DNA from: Eggerthellaceae bacterium
GTDB lineage: Bacteria > Actinomycetota > Coriobacteriia > Coriobacteriales > Eggerthellaceae
Assembly: GCA_017459925.1 (NCBI GenBank)
Contig: JAFUCC010000062.1
Location: forward strand, 1-54,083
DNA: 54,083 nt
Direction: 5' to 3'
The position numbers were made by a program, and so were the translations under genes. Below the pieces are notes generated by a model. That model worked only from the letters and a program-made list of their open reading frames with translations, had not been told where the DNA came from and made no database searches. The first letter of the stretch is position 1. Each line of letters opens with the position of its first letter. Shown here one piece after another: positions 33,404-41,367 of this stretch.

Positions 33404-35597
33404 CTAGCCTGAGCCCGAGTTTGCCGCGCATGAACGCATTTGCTTCGCGCTCGATGGTGTCGTCGAGGGGCGGCAGCGGGGGAGCGGTGGTGCCTGTTTT
33501 GGCGGCTTGGCGCTCGAGGGCTCGTTCTATCAGGTAGTCGGCGATTTCGGGGTTCTTCGCGAGAAGCGGGCCGTGCAGGTAGGTTCCCACGACGTTGCGG
33601 TACAGCACGCCGTCTGCGCCGTCGGAGTCGTTGTTGCCGTGGCCATGTCTTCCGGCAACCTGCCCGAATGGTTTGCACGTCGCATCGAGGTACGTGCGAC
33701 CGGCATGGTTTTCATAGCCGATGACCGGCGTGTTCGCGAGCGCGCTTTGCAGTGCGATGTTGCCGACCAGCCGGTTGTGGGCGTTGCCGTCTGCGCGCTT
33801 CGTGACGACGCCGATGATTCCGAGCCCCGGCACCGATTGCCCGTCCATGATCCATTCGCGGCCGAGAATCTGGTAGCCGCCGCAAATCGCGAGCAGCACG
33901 CCATCGTCTTCGACGTAGTTTCGCAGCGCGCCTGCTTGGGCAAGGAGCTCACGTGATGCGATGCGTTGCTCGCGGTCGGGGCCGCCGCCGAGAAACACGA
34001 TGTCGGCATTTGACAGGTCGATGTCCTGCCCGAGATCGACCCGCTCCACTTCCGCATCCATGCCGCGCCAACGCGCGCGGTTCGCCAGCACAGTCACGTT
34101 GCCGCCATCGCCGTACAGGTTCAACAGCGTGGGGTAGAGGTGCACGATCTTCAGCTTCGCGTTCGAGGTGGAAAAGCCCTCGTAGGGGCGCGATTCATCG
34201 AGCCCGCCGCCGAAGGCGGGTTCCGATGCGCCCGCGAAGCGGGCACTTCCCAACGCGCCTCCCGTTTCGTTCAGCTCGTCGAGTTCGGCTTTCACGGCGG
34301 GAAGGGCGGTGTAGTTGGCGATGAGGTAGCACGTGGCGTCGGGGCTGGCGGTCCGCGCTTTCTCGAGGAAGTCGCGGGCGCCTTCGACGAGCTGCGCTTC
34401 GATCCCCGCATGCTTCAATCTGACCTGCATGTCGTTTCGGCGGATGCCCCCGGCAAACGCCACGAGGCCGTCAGCATCGGCGAGCTCTTGGAAGTCGACG
34501 TCCCACAGCCATGACACGTCGTGGCCGTCCGCCTCCTTGTCGTTAATATAAAACGCCACGGCTTTGGGGCCGTGGTCGCTCATGACGATCTTCAGGTTCT
34601 GGTTGAAGCCGGTCGGATTCTTCGCGAGGTTCAGAAGCACGTCGGTTCCGTCGATTTCGTAACGCTGCAGACGGCCGTTTTGCGGGTCGAACTCGTGAAC
34701 CGCGTGTTCGAACGCTGCGAACGGCACCTCGCACAAGTCGGTTGCCGCGTAGGCGGCGAGCACGTTGTAGACCATGTACGTTCCCGAGAACGACTCGTAC
34801 AGGCGCAAGTCGACGGTGCCGCCGCGCAGCGCGAGCTGGGTGCCTTCCGACGTGGCGCGTATGTCGCTTGCGGCGTACGCGGGGTTGCTGCGCGAAAAGC
34901 CGCATTGCGGGCACGTGTAGTTCCCGAGCTGCCCATACTGGCGCCACGTGTAATCGAGCTGCGCGTCGCATCGTTGGCACATGCCGGTGTCGGATACCGT
35001 GTTCTGGGAAAGCCCCATGTCTTCGGCGATTCCAAACGGGATGCTCGCGTTGCCTGCGCGCTCGGAGATGGCTTGGCACAGCGGGTCGTCGGCGTTGTAC
35101 ACGAGCGTGGTTTCGGGGCATGCGGAAAGCGCATTGGCGATGCTTTCCTGGATGAGCGCGATTTCGCCAACGCGGTCGAGCTGGTCGCGGAACAGGTTCA
35201 GCAGCAACACGTAATCGGGCTGCAGCTGGGGCGCGATGCGCGCAAGCCACAGCTCGTCGCATTCGAACACGCCCCATTCGGCGTCCTTCTCGTGCATGAG
35301 CGCCGTCGCCACGCCGGAGTCGAGGTTGGCGCCCGTCCTGTTGCAGACGACCTTCTTGCCAGCCGCTTCCAGCGCGTCGGCGATGAGGTTCGTCACGGTC
35401 GTTTTACCGTTCGTTCCGACGACCGCGACGACCCCGGTGCTGATGCGGGGCCGCAAGTCGGCGATGAGATGCGGATCGGCATACAGCCCCGCCTTACCGG
35501 GGAAGTTCGCAGCCGGCCGGTGGAAGACGTGCTTGAGCCCCCATGTGGATGCTGCGCCGATTGCCTGGGCTATGCCGAGTTGCACGTTCGCGCTCAT
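33399..35597 (-). CDS. murT-gatD: Fused lipid II isoglutaminyl synthase (MurT-GatD)
   Basis: 732 residues joining two proteins usually made separately. Residues 1-445 are MurT: ATP loop VVGTNGKTTVTNLIA, zinc-ribbon cysteines CQRCDAQ and CPQCGF, and the DUF1727 C-terminal part. Residues about 485-720 are GatD, a CobB/CobQ-type amidotransferase with Cys in LLAICGGYQILG and His in TYLHGPLL. The complex amidates the glutamate of lipid II peptides. The linker (about 452-474, EPAFGGGLDESRPYEG) is encoded by a GTAGGGGC-type palindromic repeat at 34180-34244, which may have removed a stop and joined the genes. The stop lies inside another element. Start at 35597; no other murT or gatD in the window. 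Confidence 0.88.
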   Translation of the reverse strand: MSANVQLGIAQAIGAASTWGLKHVFHRPAANFPGKAGLYADPHLIADLRPRISTGVVAVVGTNGKTTVTNLIADALEAAGKKVVCNRTGANLDSGVATALMHEKDAEWGVFECDELWLARIAPQLQPDYVLLLNLFRDQLDRVGEIALIQESIANALSACPETTLVYNADDPLCQAISERAGNASIPFGIAEDMGLSQNTVSDTGMCQRCDAQLDYTWRQYGQLGNYTCPQCGFSRSNPAYAASDIRATSEGTQLALRGGTVDLRLYESFSGTYMVYNVLAAYAATDLCEVPFAAFEHAVHEFDPQNGRLQRYEIDGTDVLLNLAKNPTGFNQNLKIVMSDHGPKAVAFYINDKEADGHDVSWLWDVDFQELADADGLVAFAGGIRRNDMQVRLKHAGIEAQLVEGARDFLEKARTASPDATCYLIANYTALPAVKAELDELNETGGALGSARFAGASEPAFGGGLDESRPYEGFSTSNAKLKIVHLYPTLLNLYGDGGNVTVLANRARWRGMDAEVERVDLGQDIDLSNADIVFLGGGPDREQRIASRELLAQAGALRNYVEDDGVLLAICGGYQILGREWIMDGQSVPGLGIIGVVTKRADGNAHNRLVGNIALQSALANTPVIGYENHAGRTYLDATCKPFGQVAGRHGHGNNDSDGADGVLYRNVVGTYLHGPLLAKNPEIADYLIERALERQAAKTGTTAPPLPPLDDTIEREANAFMRGKLGLRLE
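34180..34244. repeat. GTAGGGGC-type palindromic repeat inside murT-gatD
   Basis: Left part TCGTAGGGGC plus CGATTCATCGAGCCCG closely matches 36015-36040, upstream of glnK. The right part carries two small GC hairpins rather than the second half seen there. It encodes the inter-domain linker. Confidence 0.6.
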
Positions 35598-35617
35598 GCG
35601 TGCTTGCCTTTCACTAA

Positions 35618-35647
35618 AACGAGCAGCAAGGAGAGCCCTTCCTGCTC
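35618..35647 (-). terminator. Terminator after glnK
   Basis: Minus strand hairpin with arms GAGCAGGAAGG and CCTTGCTGCTC (one mismatch) around GCTCT, followed by GTTTTAG. It separates amtB-glnK from murT-gatD. Confidence 0.6.
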
Positions 35648-35653
35648 ACTGTT

Positions 35654-35992
35654 CTATATGGCTTCTACGCCGCGTTCGCCGGTGCGGATGCGGATGATTT
35701 CCTCGACGGGGCTGATGAAGATCTTACCGTCGCCCACTTCGCCGGTCGCGGCCGTTTCTCGTATCAGCTTCACGAGGCCCTCGACCGCGTCGTCATCGAC
35801 GACAAGCTCGAACCTCACCTTCGGAATCATGTTCAGCAGGACCTCGGTGCCGCGGAAGTACTCCGACCAGCCGTGCTGGTTGCCGCAGCCCATGACCTGC
35901 GAGATGGTCATGCCCGACACGTCCGCCGCGAACAGTGCGTCCTTCAACGGCTCGAGCTTTTCGGGGCGCACGATTGCTATCACTCGTTTCAT
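35654..35992 (-). CDS. glnK: PII nitrogen regulatory protein lacking the T-loop tyrosine
   Basis: 112 residues, standard PII size. Starts MKRVIAIVRPEKLEPLKDAL; GGAG lies six bases before the ATG at 35992, though an ATG at 36004 with GAGG upstream is nearly as good. PII trimers sense ATP/ADP and 2-oxoglutarate and block AmtB; the gene next to amtB makes that role clear. In the T-loop, EYFRGTEVLLNMIPKV, the position of the uridylylated Tyr51 (GAEY in E. coli) is Val, so control must be by ligands alone or another site. GEVGDGKIFISPVEEIIRIRTGE, the ligand-binding C-terminal segment, is intact. Confidence 0.92.
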   Translation of the reverse strand: MKRVIAIVRPEKLEPLKDALFAADVSGMTISQVMGCGNQHGWSEYFRGTEVLLNMIPKVRFELVVDDDAVEGLVKLIRETAATGEVGDGKIFISPVEEIIRIRTGERGVEAI

Positions 35993-36014
35993 ATGTTTCT
36001 CCATTTTCGTTTCC

Positions 36015-36082
36015 TCGTAGGGGCTCGATTTATCGAGCCCGTTTCCTTCTGCTGGCGGGCGCAATGAATTGCGCCCCTACGA
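36015..36082. repeat. 68-bp GTAGGGGC palindromic repeat between amtB and glnK
   Basis: Outer arms TCGTAGGGGC and GCCCCTACGA enclose two hairpins, GGGCTCGATTTATCGAGCCC and one built on GGGCGCAATG. It fills the amtB-glnK gap and could set their expression ratio. Confidence 0.8.
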
Positions 36083-36093
36083 ATTCAAATGAG

Positions 36094-37368
36094 CTAATCC
36101 ATGCCCAAGTACGCGGGGTAGGCGCTCTCGCCGTGGTTGGCGACGTCGAGGCCGCGGGCCTCATCCTCGTCGCTGACGCGCAGGCTGCCGTGGAAGATCG
36201 CTTTCACCACGAAGCCGATGACAAGGCCGCCCACGATGACGAAGACGAGCGTCAGCAGGATGCCCAGCACCTGGCTGACCAGCAGCGACGGATCGCCTGT
36301 GTAGATAAGGCCGCCGAAGTCGGTCCAAGACAGCTCGGGCACGCAGAACCGGCCCGTCAGCACGCCGCCCACGACGCCGCCGACCGAGTGGCACCCGAAT
36401 GCGTCGAGCGCGTCGTCGTAGCCGATCTTGCGCTTCGCGTAGGAGATGGCGAAGAAGCAGCACGGAGCGGTCAGCAGGCCGATGACGATGGCCGCCCACG
36501 GCTCGACGAAACCGGCTGCGGGCGTGATGCCGACGAGGCCGGCGACGAGGCCCGTGCATGCGCCGACGAGCGTGGGCTTGCCGACCTTCACGCGCTCGCA
36601 GATCATCCACGAAGCCATGCCGGCGGCCGATGCGACGATGGTGTTCAGCAGGGCGAGTGCTGCGATGCCATCAGCGGCGAACTCTGAGCCGGCGTTGAAG
36701 CCGAACCAGCCGAACCACAGAAGCGTTGCGCCCAGCACCACGAACGGCACGTTGTGGGCGCGGTAGCTCATCATGCCGAACCCGCGGCGCTTGCCCAAAA
36801 GCAGGCAGAGCACTAAGCCCGTGACGCCCGAGCTGATGTGCACGACGTCGCCACCTGCGAAGTCGAGCGCGCCGATGATGTCGCCGATCAGCGAGCCGTC
36901 GCCGCCCCATACCATATGGGCGAGCGGCGCGTACACGACCGCGACCCAGATGGCGATGAACAGCACGAGCGCGCCGAACTTCATGCGCCCCGCCACGGCG
37001 CCCGTGATGATGGCGCACGTGATCATGGCAAATGCCATCTGGAAGCCGATGTCGATGATGGCCGGGTACGTTGCGCCGTCAGGTACGTCAGTGGCTTCCG
37101 CGAGCATGTCGCCTGTGGCCGAGAGGCATCCCAGCTGATCGAAGCCGCCGAAGAACGGCACCGACCCATCCCCGCCATAAGCGAATGACCATCCGCAGAT
37201 TACCCACATGATGCCGACCACGCCGATAATGGCCATGACCATCATCATGGTGTTCACGACGTTCTTGCGCCGTGACAGGCCCCCGTAGAAAAACGACAGC
37301 CCTGGCGTCATGAGCGCGACCAACATGGTGCACACGATCATGAACGCCGTCGATCCCGTATCGAACAT
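36094..37368 (-). CDS. amtB: Ammonium transporter
   Basis: 424 residues, eleven predicted membrane helices. Conducts ammonium across the cytoplasmic membrane. MTPGLSFFYGGL in helix 1, WFGFNAGSEF, and FGCHSVGGVVGGVLTG with the second pore His mark the Amt/MEP/Rh family. Start at 37368 has AAGGTGG five bases upstream; GTG at 37377 is an alternative. Followed by glnK after a 68-bp palindromic repeat. About 75-145 bases upstream is a long array of GlnR-like boxes, implying strong induction when nitrogen is short. Confidence 0.95.
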   Translation of the reverse strand: MFDTGSTAFMIVCTMLVALMTPGLSFFYGGLSRRKNVVNTMMMVMAIIGVVGIMWVICGWSFAYGGDGSVPFFGGFDQLGCLSATGDMLAEATDVPDGATYPAIIDIGFQMAFAMITCAIITGAVAGRMKFGALVLFIAIWVAVVYAPLAHMVWGGDGSLIGDIIGALDFAGGDVVHISSGVTGLVLCLLLGKRRGFGMMSYRAHNVPFVVLGATLLWFGWFGFNAGSEFAADGIAALALLNTIVASAAGMASWMICERVKVGKPTLVGACTGLVAGLVGITPAAGFVEPWAAIVIGLLTAPCCFFAISYAKRKIGYDDALDAFGCHSVGGVVGGVLTGRFCVPELSWTDFGGLIYTGDPSLLVSQVLGILLTLVFVIVGGLVIGFVVKAIFHGSLRVSDEDEARGLDVANHGESAYPAYLGMD

Positions 37369-37441
37369 GTCAACCACCTTCCTTTCCGAGTTGCGTGCTT
37401 GACACGTCCATCCTCGGAAAGGAGGGTTGCGGTTTTGTTTC

Positions 37442-37513
37442 GAAACGCCCCGCGAAACGCAGCCTTAACGCTGCTTTAACGAGTGTTTAATCCTGCTGAA
37501 ACCCCGCGTTAAC
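37442..37513 (-). promoter_or_regulatory. Seven-box GlnR-like array upstream of amtB
   Basis: On the plus strand: GAAAC at 37442, GAAAC at 37454, TTAAC at 37465, TTAAC at 37476, TTAAT at 37487, GAAAC at 37498 and TTAAC at 37509. From the second box on, every start-to-start step is exactly 11 bp. It lies between amtB and the 52-residue protein gene, both on the minus strand. Confidence 0.65.
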
Positions 37514-37528
37514 ATCGGGGCATTGACC

Positions 37529-37687
37529 TTACTTCGACAAGAAGGGGTGCCAGGCTTTGTGCCACTCGGGCGGTTCGGGGAGCGGCTCGCCCTTGATCAT
37601 CGCTTTAACGACGTTGCGATGAACGACAAGGCAGCAAACCGCGCTTCCCACGGCGATTCCGATTGCGAACTTGGCGATCTTGCTCAT
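37529..37687 (-). CDS. Small single-pass membrane protein, unknown function
   Basis: 52 residues: MSKIAKFAIGIAVGSAVCCL gives one membrane helix with two cysteines, followed by a Pro-rich tail with GEPLPEPPEWHKAWHP. AGGAG lies eight bases before the ATG at 37687. It is on the same strand as amtB and directly upstream of the GlnR-like array, so it is not obviously under that array. I recognise no family. A product is supported by the ribosome site and length, but coding status is moderate. Confidence 0.5.
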   Translation of the reverse strand: MSKIAKFAIGIAVGSAVCCLVVHRNVVKAMIKGEPLPEPPEWHKAWHPFLSK

Positions 37688-37776
37688 GACTTCTCCTGTC
37701 GTCGTGCGGAGCCATCGGGCGTTATTACCTGTAAGGTAGAATACCATTGAAAGCAAAGCCGAACAGGGAGGTGCGC

Positions 37777-38211
37777 ATGAAACGGCCGGGCGTCGATGGC
37801 GGATTCATTTTGTGCTTCCTGTTGAACCTGGTCCTCAACGCATATTGGGCGATTCCTGCGGTCGTTCTGTTCGTGGCGCATTTCGTGTTGGGTACGCCGC
37901 TTTGGCTGGGGTGGCTGGCGCTCGTTCTTTGGATTGCGGCCGTGTTCGGCGTCACCGCGTTCATGAGCTGGGCGGCATCGTCGGGCAATGGAAACTCGGC
38001 GGGCACTGGCACGCGTGGGAAGGCGACCATACGTTACTCGTCTCAAAGCCCCGCAGCCAAGCAGCGCGATAACGCTGTTGCCAATCAGCGTGAAAGCACC
38101 GCTGCCAACCAGCAAGAAAACCTCTCAGCCAACCAGCAAGAAAGTCCCGCGGCCAACCAGCGCGAAAGTCCCGCGAACCAGCGCGAAGACGGGCCTTCCA
38201 ATAATGCCTGA
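37777..38211 (+). CDS. Two-helix membrane protein with ANQ-rich repeat tail
   Basis: 144 residues. Two hydrophobic helices (about 8-32 and 42-68) are followed by a hydrophilic tail of near-repeats ANQRES, ANQQENLS, ANQQESPA, ANQRESP. The DNA repeat is about 24 bp and probably varies by slippage. GGGAGG lies six bases before the ATG at 37777. Divergent from the 52-residue gene. Function unknown; the tail looks disordered. A 277-base gap follows it; that gap has a 30-codon open frame at 38358-38450 that I do not trust as a gene. Confidence 0.65.
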   Translation: MKRPGVDGGFILCFLLNLVLNAYWAIPAVVLFVAHFVLGTPLWLGWLALVLWIAAVFGVTAFMSWAASSGNGNSAGTGTRGKATIRYSSQSPAAKQRDNAVANQRESTAANQQENLSANQQESPAANQRESPANQREDGPSNNA

Positions 38212-38488
38212 TTGCTTCAAGGGCGAAGAATGGCATGATTTTGCCGAAGTGTGCATCCGATTTAGGGTTCCGATGCGAAAACGGCAATCATGGCGGCTTA
38301 TGTACGGTGACACCGCCTTCAGGGGGATGATGTGCCAAGAATGGTAGGAAATGAACGATGGAATTAGTTGGCGAATATACACTTCCAGCCTTAAATGTCT
38401 TTTACGCATCAATAGCGGAAAAAGCGGCACGTTTAGCGGTTTATGAGTGAGCTTGTTACAATAAACCTATCGAGAGAAGGGGTGTTGC

Positions 38489-39121
38489 ATGAAAGCATTG
38501 CTAGTGAACGGGTCTCCGCATAAGAACGGCTGCACGCATACGGCGCTCGACATTGTGGCGGGCGAGCTGCGCGAAGCGGGCATCGAGGCTGACGAGTTCT
38601 GGATCGGCACCAAGCCCATCGCGGGCTGCATCGGCTGCTACAAGTGCGGCGAGCAGGGCGAGTGCGTGTTCAAGGACGACAAGGTGACGGAATTCCTCGC
38701 CATCGCCGGCGACTACGACGGCTACGTGTTCGGGGCGCCGGTGTTCTACTCGGGCATGGCCGGGTCGATGAAGGCGTTTATGGACCGCGTATTCTTCAGC
38801 AACCAGGGTCGTGTGACGTTTGCCCTGAAGCCTGCCGCCGTGGTGACGAGCGCTCGCCGCGCCGGCACAACTGCCACGCTCGAGCAGCTGGAGAAGTTCC
38901 TGCAGCACCAGCAGATGATACAGGTGAACAGCTTCTATTGGCCCATGGTGCATGGAAGCAAGGCCGAAGACGTCCTGCGCGATGAGGAGGGCACTCAGAT
39001 TATGCAAGTGCTCGGTCGCAACCTGGCGTTCACGATGAAGTGCATCGAAGCCGGCCGTGCTGCCGGTGTGGCGCTTCCCGAGCCGCCCGACCCTCGCGTC
39101 TGGACAAACTTCGTTCGTTAG
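38489..39121 (+). CDS. NADPH-dependent FMN reductase / iron-sulfur flavoprotein family
   Basis: 210 residues of flavodoxin-like fold. NGSPHKNGCTHTAL near the N-terminus binds the FMN phosphate; CIGCYKCGEQGEC at about 49-61 is the cysteine cluster of the Isf-type iron-sulfur flavoproteins; GAPVFYSGMAGSMKAFMDR is the flavin-ring loop. A cytosolic electron-transfer or quinone/metal reductase is likely. GAGAAGGGG precedes the ATG. It is transcribed alone and ends with a clear terminator. Confidence 0.85.
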   Translation: MKALLVNGSPHKNGCTHTALDIVAGELREAGIEADEFWIGTKPIAGCIGCYKCGEQGECVFKDDKVTEFLAIAGDYDGYVFGAPVFYSGMAGSMKAFMDRVFFSNQGRVTFALKPAAVVTSARRAGTTATLEQLEKFLQHQQMIQVNSFYWPMVHGSKAEDVLRDEEGTQIMQVLGRNLAFTMKCIEAGRAAGVALPEPPDPRVWTNFVR

Positions 39122-39148
39122 CCCATAGGATTCGAAGCCTGCGTCATC

Positions 39149-39180
39149 AAGAGAGGCCGTCTGTCGACGGCCTCTCTTTT
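39149..39180 (+). terminator. Intrinsic terminator
   Basis: Arms GAGAGGCCGTC and GACGGCCTCTC around TGTC-type loop, followed by TTTT, 28 bases after the flavoprotein stop. Confidence 0.85.
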
Positions 39181-39253
39181 GAATGCGTATCGCAGAGCAG
39201 GAAAACTTAGCAATGTCCATACTAGTCATCGAGAATTACGAGGGCATAACCTC

Positions 39254-39754
39254 TTATTTGCAGGTGTGAAAACGCTCAAGAGCTGCCTTGCAAATGTCGA
39301 GCAGAGCGTGCTGATCGATGAGCAGGGCTATGGCGACCGCTTGGGCTTCGGTGCCAGGCGCTAGCTGCATGTCGAGGTCGCCCTCATAGGTGGGGTCGAG
39401 GTTCGCGGCTGTGACCGAGGCGCGCGCGAACGCGTCGCCGTCTTTGGCGTAAGCCTTTATGTGGCCTACGATGCCGCCGGCTTGTTCCACCTGTTCGGCG
39501 ATGTCTTGCATGAGTGAAATGACGCTTTGGAAGGGGAGAGTGCTGCCCGCATTCACATCGAACGTCATGGAAACCGTCGAGGATTGCTCGTGCTCGTGGG
39601 CTTCCAGGTTCACGGTGGCGAAGGCGAGCTTCAGAGTCTCCTCGTGCGAATGGTGATGGTGCCCGTGCTCATGCTCGTGCGGGTGCTCATGCTCGTGGTC
39701 GTGGCACCCGCACGTGCAGTCGGGGCCGTGGTCGTGTTCAGTCGTGGTTTCCAT
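39254..39754 (-). CDS. His-rich metal-binding protein, partner of the CobW-type GTPase
   Basis: 166 residues. Residues 6-40 are a metal-binding stretch dominated by His, Glu and Asp, with CTCGCHDHEHEHPHEHEHG. The remainder is an unrecognised alpha/beta domain with regular charged helices. The gene starts one base after the stop of the GTPase gene, so the pair is one operon. A zinc- or nickel-storage or delivery role is inferred from the His stretch and the partner, as in HypB or CobW systems where the His-rich part sits within the GTPase itself. Confidence 0.7.
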   Translation of the reverse strand: METTTEHDHGPDCTCGCHDHEHEHPHEHEHGHHHHSHEETLKLAFATVNLEAHEHEQSSTVSMTFDVNAGSTLPFQSVISLMQDIAEQVEQAGGIVGHIKAYAKDGDAFARASVTAANLDPTYEGDLDMQLAPGTEAQAVAIALLIDQHALLDICKAALERFHTCK

Positions 39755-39755
39755 G

Positions 39756-40361
39756 CTACGCCCCCAAAACCTCGTCGAGGACATCTACGCTCACGGGGCT
39801 TGCAGCACTTATGCGCGCGATCGGAGCCGTGGCGTTTATCTCGCGCACCGACTCCTCGATGGCGGCCAACTCATCTTCGCTTGCCAAGTCCGTCTTGTTC
39901 AGGCAGATGATGTCGGCAGGCTCCACCTGGGCTTCCAGCAGGATCTGAAGCGCGCGGCGTATGCGCTCCCAGCGCGAAGCGTCCACGAGCGTGACTATGC
40001 GCGTGGGGTAGCCGCCGTAGCGTTCGATGTTCTCGCGCATGCTGTCCGGCGTTGCCATGCCCGTCGCCTCCAAGATGACGAGCTGCGGATTCATCTCGTC
40101 GGCTAGCTTGTTCAGCGCGGGCACGAGTTGCCCGATGAGGGTGCAGCACACGCATCCCGACAGCATTTCGGTCACCGAGTAGCCGGCGTCCTCGATGATG
40201 CTGGAATCGACCGAGGCCGACCCTATCTCGTTTTCGATGATGGCGATGCGGCATTCGTCGCCGAGCCGCTCGCGCATGCGTCCGATGAGCTGCATGAGCA
40301 CCGTGGTCTTGCCCGATCCCAGAAAGCCGCTCAGTATGATCACATTCGGTTTGCCTGACAT
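39756..40361 (-). CDS. Compact G3E (CobW/YeiR-type) GTPase
   Basis: 201 residues. Walker A GFLGSGKTT, IIENEIG, the metal-binding GCVCC (CxCC motif), and the guanine-specificity NKTD define the G3E family of metal chaperone GTPases. The usual CobW C-terminal domain is missing. GGAGAAAGGCGG lies upstream of the ATG at 40361. The missing metal-sensing part may be replaced by the separate His-rich protein encoded next to it. Confidence 0.88.
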   Translation of the reverse strand: MSGKPNVIILSGFLGSGKTTVLMQLIGRMRERLGDECRIAIIENEIGSASVDSSIIEDAGYSVTEMLSGCVCCTLIGQLVPALNKLADEMNPQLVILEATGMATPDSMRENIERYGGYPTRIVTLVDASRWERIRRALQILLEAQVEPADIICLNKTDLASEDELAAIEESVREINATAPIARISAASPVSVDVLDEVLGA

Positions 40362-40470
40362 GCGCCGCCTTTCTCCGGTTTTCGCTACCACAGTACCGCA
40401 TTGGTGCATGGCGCGCCATCAATTGTATCCGCCGGAATACCGAATGAGACAGGCGTCTGGCGCATCTACC

Positions 40471-40514
40471 ATTGTACAACTGGGTACAACTAATGTAGTA
40501 CAATAATGTTGTAC
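40471..40514. promoter_or_regulatory. GTACAA repeat operator of the RelB-like/PIN pair
   Basis: TTGTACAA, GTACAAC, AGTACAA and TTGTAC occur within 44 bases, ending 14 bases before the antitoxin start. Such repeats are typical of ribbon-helix-helix autoregulators. Confidence 0.55.
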
Positions 40515-40528
40515 GATGGGAGGCTGCT

Positions 40529-40825
40529 ATGGAAGACGTCATGGTAACGGGAAGGATGTCGGCCGAGAAGAAGGCGGCTGGGGCCAAGGTGCTCGCTAAG
40601 GCGGGGCTGAATGCCTCGCAGGCCGTCAACCTGCTGTACGACAAGCTCGAGGAAGAGCAGAGCGCCGATTTCCTCATACATAAGAAGCCCGAGAAGCGCG
40701 AATGGGAATCTGCGGCTAAGTTCCTTGACGCGCTCGTTTCCCCTACGCCAATCGAAACCCGCTTCGACAACATGACGCGCGGGCAGATTAAGCTCGAGCG
40801 TGCGAAGTCGAGGGGGCTGGTGTAA
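40529..40825 (+). CDS. RelB/DinJ-family antitoxin
   Basis: 98 residues. The N-terminal MVTGRMSAEKKAAGAKVLAK and GLNASQAVNLLYDKL match the ribbon-helix-helix DNA-binding part of RelB/DinJ. The C-terminal half would wrap the toxin. GGGAGG precedes the ATG. The toxin gene starts two bases after this stop. Likely represses its own promoter through the GTACAA repeats. Confidence 0.8.
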   Translation: MEDVMVTGRMSAEKKAAGAKVLAKAGLNASQAVNLLYDKLEEEQSADFLIHKKPEKREWESAAKFLDALVSPTPIETRFDNMTRGQIKLERAKSRGLV

Positions 40826-40827
40826 TC

Positions 40828-41292
40828 ATGGCACTGCAGAAGCTCTTGCTCGATACGAACATCATCATCGATTTCCTGCATCGCCGTGATCCGCATTTCG
40901 AAGAAACCCGATTGCTCATGCTTGCCGGCCGCGTGGGGGAGTTCAGCCTGTGGATTACGGCATCGCAGGTTGCCGACATCATCTACATTCTCACGAACGG
41001 CGGCAACAAGGATAAGGTGCCCGAAGTGCTTGAAAAGCTGCGCGCTCTTCGGCTGTTCGTGAACGTGTATGCGGTAACCGATGCAGATGTCGACAATGTG
41101 CTTGCGACTAGCTGGTCAGACCCGGAAGACGCCTTGCTCGTCGACCTCGCGCTGAAGATGAAGGCCGATGCAATCATCACACGGGACGAGGATTTTCCCA
41201 AAACCGATATGATCCGCGTGCACGATTGCCCAGGCTTCTTCAAGTGGCTCGAAGAGGAAAAAGGCATCTCGTACGCAGAAATCGACTTCTAA
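40828..41292 (+). CDS. PIN-domain ribonuclease toxin
   Basis: 154 residues. Acidic residues of the PIN active site are visible: LLDTNIIIDFL near residue 9, the Asp/Glu of SDPEDALLVDLA, and IITRDEDF. VapC-like metal-dependent RNase, cognate to the upstream antitoxin. RelB-type antitoxins more often pair with RelE/YafQ folds, so this is the RelB-like/PIN hybrid arrangement. A 25-bp palindrome follows the stop. Confidence 0.85.
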   Translation: MALQKLLLDTNIIIDFLHRRDPHFEETRLLMLAGRVGEFSLWITASQVADIIYILTNGGNKDKVPEVLEKLRALRLFVNVYAVTDADVDNVLATSWSDPEDALLVDLALKMKADAIITRDEDFPKTDMIRVHDCPGFFKWLEEEKGISYAEIDF

Positions 41293-41295
41293 ATT

Positions 41296-41320
41296 GAAAC
41301 AGGTACCTGGTACCTGTTTC
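41296..41320. repeat. 25-bp palindrome, GAAACAGGTACC family (copy 1)
   Basis: Perfect 12-bp arms GAAACAGGTACC around T. Other copies at 43750-43774 and 51770-51794, each within a few bases of a stop codon. Confidence 0.85.
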
Positions 41321-41367
41321 ATCATATACTGTCTAAAAAGTCGTAATACCGATGGGGGACGATTGCC

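Noticed and set aside
38358..38450. 30-codon open frame with a weak ribosome site
   Set aside because: Too short, no conserved sequence known to me, and composition unlike the neighbours.
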